From Chara braunii (Eukaryota; Streptophyta; Charophyceae; Charales; Characeae), in assembly GCA_003427395.1 (NCBI GenBank), contig BFEA01000106.1:2661804-2697687 (forward strand): 35,884 nt of DNA, read 5' to 3'. The notes beneath the pieces were generated by a model, which had not been told where the DNA came from, made no database searches, and saw only the letters and a list, made by a program, of their open reading frames with translations. A program made the translations under genes and the position numbers. This document shows positions 1 through 9,253 of this stretch, one piece after another (positions within the stretch are counted from its first letter, which is position 1; every line of letters starts with the position of its first letter).

Positions 1-38
<38 letters not shown>
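1..38. repeat. Poly-A run at window edge
   Basis: Thirty-eight A residues open the window. It could be the tail of a retroelement lying to the left, which cannot be seen from here. Confidence 0.8.
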
Positions 39-43
<5 letters not shown>

Positions 44-444
44 GAACAACTGACACCGTCGATGGTTCGAGCTGAAGTCAAGTTTGCCATAAAGCAGGCT
101 ATTTTGGCAGTTTGGGAATATTAAGTGCAAAAGAAAAGATATTCAGCAAAATCCCTCAAAGCCTTCGTGGGCAGATGGGAAGCCTTTTCAAACCTGTTGA
201 AGGTGGCCCAGAGAGAAGGGAGGCCTCCCGAAATCATATTTTCTTCATTTTCTTTCTCTAAATTTGTAATATTTGTTCCCTTTTTTTTCCTTTTTTCTTT
301 TTTAGGTTGTTCGACAGTAAAAATGTATAAGCCATTAAATGCTTGGTGTTTGCGTTAGCCAGACCCCCACCGGCGGCCCCACCCCATCTCTGACTGACGC
401 TGGTGGGGTGGGGGGCAACATGATTTGCCTCGTTTGCAAAGCCC

Positions 445-510
445 TATGCTTGCAGGGGTCTCCTCTATATAGTCTTAGGAGGAGTGGTAGGAAGGTAGTT
501 AAAGGCGAAA
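445..510. repeat. 65-bp direct repeat, partner at 754-816
   Basis: Both copies begin TATGCTTGCAGGGGTC and continue through a similar CTTAGGAG..AGTGGTAGG stretch, about 309 bases apart. They are imperfect, and the second copy ends close to the left edge of the Penelope-like element. Confidence 0.65.
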
Positions 511-573
511 AATAATTTGAGAGAATAACATAGTGTAGTTATAAAAAATAAAATAAAAAAGTAGTAATTTAAC

Positions 574-641
574 TGATAGATTGATAGATTGATAGACTGG
601 TAGATTGATAGATTGATAAACTGGTAGATTGATAGATTGAT
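574..641. repeat. TGATAGAT-type microsatellite
   Basis: Degenerate tandem units of TGATAGAT, with variants GATAGACTGG and GATAAACTGG, run for about 68 bases. Confidence 0.85.
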
Positions 642-822
642 CCACAGTTAGCTTGCTAGATTACTAGGTAAAGGATTAATACCACTCCAAGGCGAAATTG
701 TGGATACTCCACCGAGAGAGGTCACCTCCCTTCACTTAAGAGAGGTAGAAAGTTATGCTTGCAGGGGTCCCCTGTGTAGCCTTAGGAGTAGTGGTAGGTA
801 GGTAGTGAAAGAAAAATATGTT

Positions 823-832
823 TCATGACATG
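823..832. repeat. Candidate target-site duplication, left
   Basis: TCATGACATG abuts the left end of the Penelope-like element, and the same 10-mer abuts its right end at 11677-11686. The exact match sits within a few bases of both independently judged repeat boundaries, which supports a single insertion event. Confidence 0.6.
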
Positions 833-835
833 TTT

Positions 836-1568
836 AGTATACTCGCACATTCATCAGAAGTCACAAATTAACGAGCAATTAGCGAGTCCATACATAGCCT
901 GACAGCACACTCATTCGGCATATAGCCTAGTACATGACAGACTCCATTACAATCAGAGACATCCATAGAGGCCAAGTAAAGTGAAGAGAATAAGAGAAGG
1001 AGCGAGAATTGACACATCGATGTTTCCCGAACGCGACAAAGGGCTCAAATTATAAACAAAGTCAAACCAGCCCATGGAGTTGAACCCAAAAGTGGACGTC
1101 ATGTCCATATCGTGCAAACCTAGGTCAACATCTCCGGCAAGACCTTACGCGTTTCATCCAGAGCCGGAGCCGGAATCGTCAGGGGTCGTCACGAAGTCGA
1201 GTGCCAATGACATGTCAATTATTCTATTTAACAAAAACAGACACTCAACAATTCTAGAACATCCAAAGACCGGAGAGGACCCAGTACTACTAGAAGTATC
1301 AAACAGATAGTTAGAAAACCTCCAACACAAAGTCCACAGATCGAATCCAATAAGTAGAAGCCTATTGAACCATTCAACCGACGCTCCTGAGACGTCAACA
1401 GAGAGAACAACAGATCAAGTCCAGGAGGCCCCAAAAGGCCACGGCTCTAAAACACAGGGGATTCAAACCCCTCCCAAGTCAACGGTTTGAAACTCAGTCT
1501 TACTGGTCATCATTTTAGCAGGCCGCGTGCTCAAGACATTGGGGGACTCAAACCCCACGTTGGTCACT
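836..1568 (-). repeat. Left (3') pseudo-LTR of the Penelope-like element
   Basis: It matches 10938-11670 at a constant offset of 10102 with no indel. I count roughly 20 substitutions, mostly transitions with T or A more often in this copy, as expected from decay of methylated C. Similarity stops abruptly near 1568, which marks the inner boundary. The small ORF at 1074-1310 appears in both copies, but nothing suggests it is translated. Confidence 0.85.
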
Positions 1569-1683
1569 GGCTCGAAACCTCGGTCTCACCGAGTGCCCTC
1601 TTCTCATACTGGCCATTCTGGCCCAAACCCCGCGTTCGGAACCAATTTTTATCCCAACACGTTAAACAAAAAACCCAGTCTTC
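1569..1683 (-). other. Spacer between RT stop and 3' pseudo-LTR
   Basis: A short stretch with no ORF of note. It would be the 3' untranslated region of the element. Confidence 0.5.
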
Positions 1684-2953
1684 CTATAGCCCTCCAAATT
1701 TCAAAGAGAAGTTGCACAGAGATTTGTCGAAGATTTCGTCATGAAATCCCCGAAGTCTGAGCTCCACCTTCAAAGTGAACAAAAAGGCGACCTCAGCTGC
1801 AGGCATACTAGTGAACCGTTTCGCACGATGTAGGAAAGAACTGGTAACAACCATTTTCTGTTTCTTGCTCACATATGAACAATTATCTTGTAAACTCTGA
1901 AATCGCAAACCCTGGTCCAAAACTGTTCTCTGATTCTTGTGCACCGCTGCACACTGAACGTCTTCTGGCCCGCCAGAATTCCGCATCACACAGCCGAGAA
2001 AGTCCCAAGACTCTGATTTACTGGTACATTCCAAAGTCAGTTTCGGGTCATAGCAATCAACGAAGCTTGCAAGAATGTCCTTCGCTTTCTGATAGGAGAG
2101 AATATCTCTATTCCGCCTGATGAAGATCGAAACATCATCAATGAGGCGAACCCCATGAACCAACGCACTGTCCTTCCCAAGGGATTTGAGAAAGGTGAAG
2201 TCAGAATGGATACATAGTAAGCAGGCGATTGCAGGGCTTGATGGCTTCCCCATAGGGATCCCGACCACCTGTTGCAGGATAGTTTCGTTAGCCCATATAA
2301 AAGTATGCATCAGATCGAACCTCACAAAGTCACGGATGACTGATAAGTCCACGCAATCCCAACCTTCCTGCTTCTTTCCTCTCAAAATCTTTGCCTCCTT
2401 CCCTCGTTTCTTAATCAATATACCTTTGGTTCCCTTCTCCATCCAGAAATCAATTACCCAATCCAAGGCATTGAGAATAGAGGAATGAGGGAGATTACAA
2501 AACATCTCCTTAATATCAAATGCTGCTGTGAGCAAAGATTCCCCTTTCCTAAGATCCTTGTTCACCCCTTTCAGAGATTTAACTAGTAGATCAGAGCTTT
2601 TTAAATTGAAGTGAGAGCATATCGGCAAGTTCCAGATCATTGCGTTTATCGACCGGGAGACCTTACGACAACCTCTTACACTACATTAACTGACCGATGG
2701 GCAGATCGGGCGCCATCGGTGCACATCCTTGTGCTTAGGAATTACGTATGCTTTACCTATCTCCCCCTTATCATCCCATTTAGCCAGCTTTCTCAGTCCC
2801 AAGCGTGTGTAGGAAACTTTAGTACTTCCTAAAACTTGTTCCTCGTCACGCTTAACCAATTGAAACCCTGGGTTCGAATGAAATAAAGTATTAATGCCTT
2901 CTTGGTACAGCAATGGGCAACACACAAAAGTATCACCAGGATTGTGGTAAATC
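1684..2953 (-). pseudogene. Penelope-type reverse transcriptase, interrupted
   Basis: This copies RNA into DNA during target-primed retrotransposition. The frame runs from the insertion junction near 2953 down to 1684 and is broken once, by TAA at 2686-2688, where CAA (Gln) would be the simplest ancestor. Before the stop, PKHKDVHRWRPICPS matches the early RT motif. After it, counted from the ATG at 2640, come motif A TAAFDIKEMF with Asp42, motif B VVGIPMGKPSSP near 125-136, and motif C RLIDDVSIF with Asp168-Asp169. All three catalytic aspartates are present. A basic thumb-like region follows to residue 318. The N-terminal RT region is cut off by the nested insertion. Assignment to the Penelope type rests on the motif wording and the GIY-YIG neighbour. 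Confidence 0.85.
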
Positions 2954-3720
2954 GGTGTCGAGTGCATCGGCCCCCGCGTGAGCGAGGGCCCTCCCGGCCA
3001 CGTCACGCAGGAGAAACTTAGGCTTTCAACTTTTTAGAGACAACTCAGGGACGACACAGTAACCCGCGCTGACCCTTCGCCGCTCCGTCCGAGTGCGCCA
3101 GCTATACATCCCGCAGTCCCCTACGACAGGATAGGTTTTCGCGGGGCACAACCTACCTTCCCTAAGGGGTTGTCACCACCCTTAGGGGCGTATCCCCGCC
3201 GAGCTACCGACCCACATGCGAAGACTTTTAGATGCAATTGCAGAGGTAGGCCGACCGAGGGCGTTTGCTCGTTCGCTGTAGCATAGGTACGCATGGTTAA
3301 CGCCAAAGTGTACCCGAACGTCGTTCGTCCCTGGGGCGCTGATCTTCCAGGAATCGGAACGACGTTGGTCGACTAAGACGTGATATTCCGAGCATAAGAA
3401 AATCGCAATCAATCCTAGTCCCTTCTTTCAAAGACAATCAAGAGTTAAACATCAAAAGAAAACTCAGGTCAACGTAAGTTGACTTATCTTCCGAAATCAA
3501 CCTATATGTAATACAATCATGCATACGACAAAGGTTGACTTGGCTTCAAACAACACCTATCAATGAAAGATCAAAACATGACCAATACACAAGGCGACGC
3601 TCAAGTGGCGCCTGACTAAAATATCTTCACTATGCATGCCAAACGGTTGGACTGTCACAACTTTTTCGACTCGATGAGATGCGTTGCCAAGTTTTTTCTT
3701 TCCGCCCCATACTGACTGCT
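2954..3720. repeat. Dispersed repeat, copy 1 (partner 16564-17388)
   Basis: The two copies share long stretches, for example CATCCCGCAGTCCCCTACGA here against TTCCCGCAGTCCCATACGA, followed by matching blocks through GCATAGGTACGC, at roughly 80% identity by eye. Both start at the same base and have a short hairpin near their start. I see no coding frame. It may be the end of a transposable element, type unknown. Confidence 0.75.
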
Positions 3721-4054
3721 AGAAAAGAAGCACAGACAAATCTCAACTCTCAAGTAAAATTAGGATGCCATTGCTTGAATGATGACATCACTACCTCTCT
3801 AACTTTGGTGTGAATGCCATTTGCAAGTAGTCCGGCTACCACTATACGAGTCAGTACTCGACTTGAACGGCTGAACGTTGAATGCCCCATTGAGGTCAAG
3901 GATCCATTTTCAGATTTTGTTGGTCGCTTTGTCCTCTTGGGCAATGATTACTCTTTCCGTTCCGCGAGTGATGAAATACCAGTCTGCAATATAAAGGTAT
4001 TTAAGGCAATGCTCCAGTCACGTCTTTTTGTCAACTAGCCTGATTGCCCCCGGC
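3721..4054. other. Unassigned stretch inside the nested insertion
   Basis: No convincing gene. The open frames on both strands (64-74 codons) lack recognisable motifs. Confidence 0.4.
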
Positions 4055-4156
4055 TTGCACTTCTTATGGTGCAAACCCATCCGTGAAGGTAGTGCCTAGT
4101 CGCACTCCGTCCATAGCTAGTGAACACACGAACTGGACTTCTTATGGCGCCAGTTC
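4055..4156. other. Two hairpins sharing the same loop sequence
   Basis: TTGCAC (4055-4060) pairs with GTGCAA (4069-4074). GAACTGG (4130-4136) pairs with CCAGTTC (4150-4156). The stems differ, but both enclose ACTTCTTATGG (4059-4069 and 4137-4147). Confidence 0.5.
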
Positions 4157-4186
4157 CCCATTCGTTTGTGGCTCCTAAGACGACCA

Positions 4187-4321
4187 CTAAAAGGGTAAAC
4201 TATAGCGGTCCTTCTTAAGGTGAGCCGCCAAGAACTTAACGTCCTCCGTGAATAGCACACGTCCATCCCCTAGGAGGTGGTCTGGGATACCCCTCATCCT
4301 CGCCTGAGCGAACCTTGGATC
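4187..4321 (-). pseudogene. 44-residue protein-like fragment
   Basis: On the minus strand an open stretch between TGA (4322-4324) and TAG (4187-4189) reads as a plausible globular piece, with MRGIPDHLLGDGRVLF near residues 9-24 and DVKFLAAHLKKDRYSL near 27-42. It has no start codon. It looks like a remnant of a longer protein, perhaps from the inserted transposon, but I do not recognise the family. Confidence 0.35.
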
Positions 4322-4324
4322 TCA

Positions 4325-5276
4325 GAAGTCGGGCTGGCTCCACCACAACAGCATGATATCCCCCCGCCTAAGCGGTCCACTCTGAGTCGTTAACAGGGTC
4401 GGCCCTTAAGGCAAAGACCCCCCGCCTCAGATGCCTCATAGGGAAAGAAAATGTACTTATCACAGCAGACGGGCGGCCCTTTATCGCCTGACGTCAGGGG
4501 CGAACCTAGACGATGAAGGAGATCATAGAAGAGGAAGTCATTCAGACAGACGGGCATAGACGGAGGGGGTCATTCGGGAAAGAATGGGTAACCTCGGGAA
4601 AAATCTACGTCCAATTCACTTCTTCTCCTTTGTGTGATCGCTCCGTTCCTCGTCGTCTGCTGTTTTCCCACCCTTTCAACATGCATGCAAGCAAAAAAAA
4701 AAAAAAACAATCATCATTCCATTCACTTTCGCTGACATGATTAAATCTCCATTTTTCAAACATTCTTCTACTTACCTGCACATCAGATCAAACAACAAAT
4801 TCAAAAGAAAACAATGCAGTCCCAAACTCATGTCAGACTTTCATTCACACGTGCAAACAAAACACAACTTCCTCTACCTTTTCAGTGAACATTCAAAGAA
4901 CAGGGTCAGGCAAGTGTGGGTTCACACAGGTGTGAAGGGAAACCTGAGTCATTCAACTGACCTTGAGTGAAGATGGTCCAAAGATAGCAAATGGCCCACT
5001 CAAGAAAGTCGTATAAACCACACTCCAAATGAGAAGATCGCCGCAGTAAGCTGTCAGGAAAGTGATTCACACCACTCCCTCAAGAGGATCGCCCACTGAC
5101 ACACAATCCCCTCAGATCTGCTACCACTTGCGACCAGTACCACTACGCCACCACTATGTCGAGGCGTCGCCGCCGCAATACTACCTCAAAGCACACCCCC
5201 TCTTGACAACACTCCTCAAAATTGTCGTTGCCGCCATAAAAACCGGACAACACTCCGACGCCACTGCCAAAACTTC
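4325..5276. other. Unassigned stretch
   Basis: No supported gene. It contains a run of 14 A at about 4694. Apparent ORFs near 4513-4970 are low in information and share no motif. Confidence 0.4.
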
Positions 5277-5545
5277 AATGTCGCCGCTGCAAGGATTCGA
5301 CAGTGCTTCCGCGTCACCGTCAAAAACCACAGCTGTCACCGCAAAATTTCGGCAACACTTCCGCGTCACCTGCCAAAAAACACAGTTGTCGCCGCAAAAT
5401 TTCGGCAGCGCTTCCGCGTCACCGCAAAAAAAGAGCAGCTGCCGCCGCAAAATTTCGGCAGTGCTTCCGCGTCACCGCAAAAAAAGCACAGCTGCCGCCG
5501 CAAATTTTCGGCAGCGCTTCCGCACTACCGCTAATAACCCGCTGT
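5277..5545. repeat. 53-bp tandem repeat, about five units
   Basis: CTTCCGCGTCACC recurs at 5306, 5358, 5411 and 5464, with a variant at 5517, a period of 52-53 bases. Between them lies a conserved CCGCAAAATTTCGGCAG block. Because 53 is not a multiple of three, the frame rotates with each unit, so the Ser/Arg/Lys-rich ORFs across it are artefacts. Confidence 0.9.
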
Positions 5546-6137
5546 CGTTGCCGTGCTGAACAAACAGCACCTCCCCTGCGCTCCACCAAGTGTAGCGGCA
5601 GCTATGGCTGCCCTCACTCTCATGCTCCCTGCAGACCTCTAGCACTTCTCTCTCTCTCTTCACCTCGCTGAGATGGCGGCTATGACTGTATTCCACAAAT
5701 ATGGCCACCTCCAGCAGTTCTCCTCCTCACTCTCTTGCAGACCTCCACTCAGCTCCTTCTCACTCCGCCAGCAGCTCCTTCTCCTGTAGCCAGCATTCAC
5801 CCAAGCATAATGCCAGCTGCACCAGCCACAAATGAATGCTGGATGGTTGGCTGCTGGCTGTTTTATAGCTGGCTAGAGGCTGAGGGCAGCTGCTTCGCCC
5901 CCAGCCAAAACTCGGAGTGAGGCCTGACCCTTGATCTAAAACGCGATCAAGGGCCAAAAAAGCCTGTTGTTCCCCTAGGGGAACTAAGTTCAGACCTTTG
6001 GTAATGCATCTGGCCCTCACCCGCGGCCAGACGCAGCTTACCAAAGGTTGTACGAAGCCTTTTTAAGCAGACTGTTGAATCCAACAGTCTGTTGTCTTAT
6101 CAAAGTCCAGATGCTTCTAGACCTCCATCTGGACTGA

Positions 6138-6169
6138 GGCCGCGGTTAAATCCGCGGCCGTTTTTTTTT
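6138..6169 (+). other. GC hairpin followed by T run
   Basis: GGCCGCGG and CCGCGGCC enclose six bases and are followed by G then nine T. It has the shape of a bacterial intrinsic terminator, but in this eukaryotic repeat context I do not claim that role. Confidence 0.5.
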
Positions 6170-6175
6170 CCCCCC

Positions 6176-6178
<3 letters not shown>

Positions 6179-6238
<60 letters not shown>
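6179..6238. repeat. Poly-T run, 60 bases
   Basis: An uninterrupted run of about 60 T inside the hairpin cluster. It could be the tail of a minus-strand retrotransposed sequence. No flanking duplication was seen. Confidence 0.85.
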
Positions 6239-7501
6239 CCACCCCCTCGTTTCCTTATGCAGGGGGCAACTCGCCGTTCAAAACGAACGGCCGCCCCCTC
6301 CCCTCAGTCATTTCACAGAGTCGAGCTAGAGTCAAACTGAACAGGGCATTCTTTCCCCGCCAATTCTCCCAAGCCCGTTCCCTTGCTGTGCGCCTGTATC
6401 TGGCGCAACAAAAAGCGCTGATACAGGCGCATAGTAAGAAGAACCAACATCGAAGGATCAAAAAGCAACGTCGCTTATGAACGCTTGGCTGCCACAAGCC
6501 AACTATCCCCACGGTAACTTTTCTGACACCTCCCACTCCAAGTCNTGAATCGCTAAAGGATCCATAGGCGCCCGTACTTGGGCGCCAACAGTGCCAGGTT
6601 CGGGCGCGCCGTTGTTTGTTGCAGCTCGTTCCCAAACGAACGGGCGCAGCAACTGCACTGCAACGAAGGGAGGGGGCGGAATCAGAAAAGAAAAGAAAAA
6701 AACAGAATCTAACTGAAAAAATATAAAAGGAATCTAAAGAAAGAAAAAAAAAAAACTAACAAAAAAAACAAAATGGACTTACCTGTCAGGCTGCCTGTGA
6801 AAACGGGCGCCTGCAGCTCTCCTTGGGGATCTCTTCGATCGCGCGGCCGAAATCGGCCGCGCCAACTCACCTAGCTGCTCCAAAAAGGAGCCAGCCCGAG
6901 GGCACATACGGATTCGATCCCCGGATCTGCGGGGTGGCAGTCTGTTATGTTTACCTCTTGGGATGGCTCCTACTTAAAGGGTTGTGGAGCCTGACCCACC
7001 ATCCCTTAACAGCACGGTCGGCTCCCCTAGCTCGTGGCCTTGTCGGCCTCGCCCGTTCGGAGCATCGCAGGCCACGCTTATTGGTCGTGCCTTACCGGCC
7101 AGCCGTGCTACCCTGGCTTGGTATTCACCTAACCGGGTAGAGTTCGGCATCGGCCAGTTGGCCTTCTGGTTCAGACCCCAACCTCGTAGGCCCAGACTTC
7201 CTATTCCTCTTGCGCCGCGGCTCTATACCCGGCGCACCCCTGTTTTTAGCCTACTTAGGCCCTGAATCGCGCGGCTGCTAAGCCGCGCGACATTATTTTA
7301 GGTAGACTAGGTCTAGCTCAAACCTTTCCCTGACCGTGCACCACTGCGGCCTCGTCGAGGGACGCGGACGCCAGCGCCGACTCTTAATGTCTTGAACTAA
7401 GGTTGATGATGTCACACGTCAACGACGTCAGGCTTTAGGCCTCTCAATTATAGGGTTGGTCTGAATAACTTTGACAAAGTCAACCTCGTCAAGTCTCCCA
7501 A

Positions 7502-9019
7502 TCAAAAAACAAAAAGAAGGGTCGGGTAGTGTCTGACCTTGAAAAGCTCGGGCAGAAACCCTCCCAGGGGTTTCTGTCCCGACATCGACATACGTACCAA
7601 TCCGTCCAACCTCTTCGCCCAAGAAATGGCGTTATCTTCCGTACAATCAGTGACGTAGACATCAGATCTGATGCTACATTCGGAAACAGCCCCCCGGCCT
7701 AGTTTAGGAACATCCAGGTCGAGACCAGAAAAGGAAGACTGAATCTGCTGTCTCACCCTCCCTATCACGTCCAACTGTTTGGGACAAACCACATTCTTAT
7801 TATTTCGCAACCAATCCGGGGTAGGCTCCCAGTTGTTCAGGCGAAAACCAACATGCCCCTGACTCTGAGGAAATCCTTCAGACAGAGATGAACAAGTACA
7901 TGAGCATTGCCCCCCATGTGCACTCTTCCGAAAATTAAAAATAAAGTCCCCCACACATTTGTTCTTAAGCCAGATGACACGCATACATCGTGCAATCATC
8001 TGCTTCCATCCTTCATCGATATCCATCGACCCCACCATACGAGCACACAAGGCTCGGATCGCCGGTTTACTCAATCCAGCATCGTAAGTGATTTTCACTA
8101 TCAGCCGACGTCGAACATTGACGTTGAAACGATGCTTAATCGCTCCAGACAGGATAGTCCGTAACAGATACCGTGAACGCTTCTCAGAAAAACACCGGAC
8201 GGCTAAGTATGCTTGCCCCAAAACTGCGAAGTCCCAACTCGTCAGCTCCCTGCGAGTACTAGGATTAGAGAGGAAACCAGCAAGAGTTGTCTTGAGAATG
8301 GCAAATCGGGACATAAAAGGAACGACTGCCATTATGGTCAAGGATTTTCCCGGCCGAAACATGTGCTTCACTTTCCGCAGCAGCTCATAATTACCAAACA
8401 GGCAAACGAGCGAAGACCCAAATCGTCGTTTCACCAATTTCCGGTTACCAGCCACCAAATCACCCCCTGAACAAACAATCCCTACAGACGAGATATTTCG
8501 TTCCACACATTCGTCAAGGATCACATAGATGCTAGATGAAACGATACCAATAGTAGAATGAAAGATTAGGTGAGTGCTCGGAAGTTGAGTCAACACAGTA
8601 ATGCCAGCATTCCGTTTCTTCCTCAGGCGTTCCCTCTTACCAAGCCTTTTACGCTTTCCTCGTCTTTTAAGATCCCGACAGTTAAGATGTGGACTAAACC
8701 GACCTACAGCATATTTCTCCAATTCATGGACCTCGCCAATCTCACAACTAAATAACGGAATTGCCACATATTGCCCAATTTGACATCTCCTCATCCAAGA
8801 GTATAGTCGATGATTACGTTTCCCCTGCTCAAGAACCTTAGAGTTAGATGCACGATAAACATGTCCCTTCCATCTAGTAGGAAGGGATCGCGCAGTAGAG
8901 CCAATATACAAGTGTCTCGACCAAGGAGATATCAAAGCATAAATCAGAGGTCCAGGGCAGTTCTCAAGATCAAAGCCCTCAATAAGCAGACGCAGCAAGT
9001 ACTCTTTCAACTTCCCCGC
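7502..9019 (-). CDS. GIY-YIG endonuclease ORF of the Penelope-like element
   Basis: This would nick target DNA to prime reverse transcription. Numbered from the TTG codon at 9010, the domain starts at LIYAL (22-26; GIY has become LIY), then LYIGST (34-39) carries YIG, Arg46 and His50 follow in TRWKGHVY, Glu98 lies in ELEKY, and Asn110 in SPHLN, so the expected catalytic set is present. A Lys/Arg-rich stretch near 115-135 follows, then about 370 residues I cannot assign, including a CSCTCS cluster near 375. There is no ATG at the domain start; the same frame upstream is closed by TAG at 9020-9022. The start may therefore have been lost, or the ORF may once have been joined to upstream sequence. 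The C-terminus at 7502 probably ends early, since the RT that should follow lies beyond the insertion. Confidence 0.8.
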   Translation of the reverse strand, partial: AGKLKEYLLRLLIEGFDLENCPGPLIYALISPWSRHLYIGSTARSLPTRWKGHVYRASNSKVLEQGKRNHRLYSWMRRCQIGQYVAIPLFSCEIGEVHELEKYAVGRFSPHLNCRDLKRRGKRKRLGKRERLRKKRNAGITVLTQLPSTHLIFHSTIGIVSSSIYVILDECVERNISSVGIVCSGGDLVAGNRKLVKRRFGSSLVCLFGNYELLRKVKHMFRPGKSLTIMAVVPFMSRFAILKTTLAGFLSNPSTRRELTSWDFAVLGQAYLAVRCFSEKRSRYLLRTILSGAIKHRFNVNVRRRLIVKITYDAGLSKPAIRALCARMVGSMDIDEGWKQMIARCMRVIWLKNKCVGDFIFNFRKSAHGGQCSCTCSSLSEGFPQSQGHVGFRLNNWEPTPDWLRNNKNVVCPKQLDVIGRVRQQIQSSFSGLDLDVPKLGRGAVSECSIRSDVYVTDCTEDNAISWAKRLDGLVRMSMSGQKPLGGFLPELFKVRHYPTLLFVF

Positions 9020-9022
9020 CTA

Positions 9023-9253
9023 GGGAATCTGATCTCTAATCACAATACCAATAACCACCATCCGGAAGAAAGCGTTGAATACGTTATCCCGGAGAAAGAA
9101 AGAAGCATCTGAAGCATAGGTAGGTGCAGAAGAAGAAGAAGCAGATTGGAAAGAAGAGGAAAAGGATGCAGATGGGGAGATCCCGTACGGACACCTTTTT
9201 ACACGACAATCATTGGCAAAAGACCAAAGCAAAGACGCGCTCGGGAAAGGATC
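9023..9253 (-). other. Linker between ORF1 and the endonuclease ORF
   Basis: The frame of both neighbours is also open from 9232 to 9020, as a Ser-rich 70-codon stretch starting with ATG. ORF1, this stretch and the endonuclease are thus in one frame, separated only by stops. It may be an eroded junction of a once longer polyprotein, or chance. Confidence 0.35.

Larger units (their letters stand above)
39..832. other. Gene-free left flank
   Basis: I see no credible coding region. The stretch holds a C/G-rich imperfect inverted segment near 360-415, a pair of 65-bp direct repeats and a TGATAGATT-type microsatellite, listed separately. Confidence 0.5.
5790..7290. other. Cluster of perfect GC-rich hairpins
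   Basis: At least eleven perfect inverted repeats with unrelated stems lie in 1.5 kb. Arms: 5790-5798/5834-5842; 5928-5936/5945-5953; 16-bp palindrome 5969-5984; nested 5994-6004/6038-6048 with 6009-6015/6025-6031; 6068-6077/6082-6091; 6104-6112/6127-6135; 6138-6145/6152-6159; nested 6261-6267/6293-6299 with 6273-6279/6285-6291; 6390-6400/6420-6430; 6567-6573/6580-6586; 6841-6850/6853-6862; 7211-7217/7230-7236; 7267-7276/7281-7290. Stems are 7-11 bp and loops are mostly short. There is no obvious coding region, and the function is unknown. Confidence 0.8.
2954..7430. mobile_element. Nested insertion splitting the Penelope-like element
   Basis: The left boundary is sharp: RT coding sequence stops and a repeat beginning GGTGTCGAGTGCATCGGC starts, which recurs at 16564 without the RT. 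The right boundary is unclear and lies between the last hairpin at 7290 and the end of the GIY-YIG frame. I find no transposase or integrase. The segment may be a composite of several insertions. No target-site duplication was found. Confidence 0.55.

Noticed and set aside
849-865. CTGATGA on the minus strand in both pseudo-LTRs, the core word of hammerhead ribozymes, which are known in Penelope-like elements
   Set aside because: I could not place the GAAA and UH elements with pairing stems I, II and III in either copy. In the left copy a GAAA lies beyond the element's end, and in the right copy none is near. A covariance-model search would decide.
4190-4225. A TATAGCGGTCC...TAAGGTGAGC stretch resembling a conserved large-subunit rRNA region
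   Set aside because: Surrounding sequence does not continue as rRNA, and the minus strand here reads as a protein-like fragment. The likeness is probably chance.
5277-5545. A regular direct-repeat array as a possible CRISPR
   Set aside because: Units are contiguous 53-bp tandem repeats with no unique spacers, in a eukaryotic repeat context.
6138-6169. Rho-independent terminator
   Set aside because: The shape fits, but the window is eukaryotic and the hairpin is one of many in a cluster with no gene upstream.
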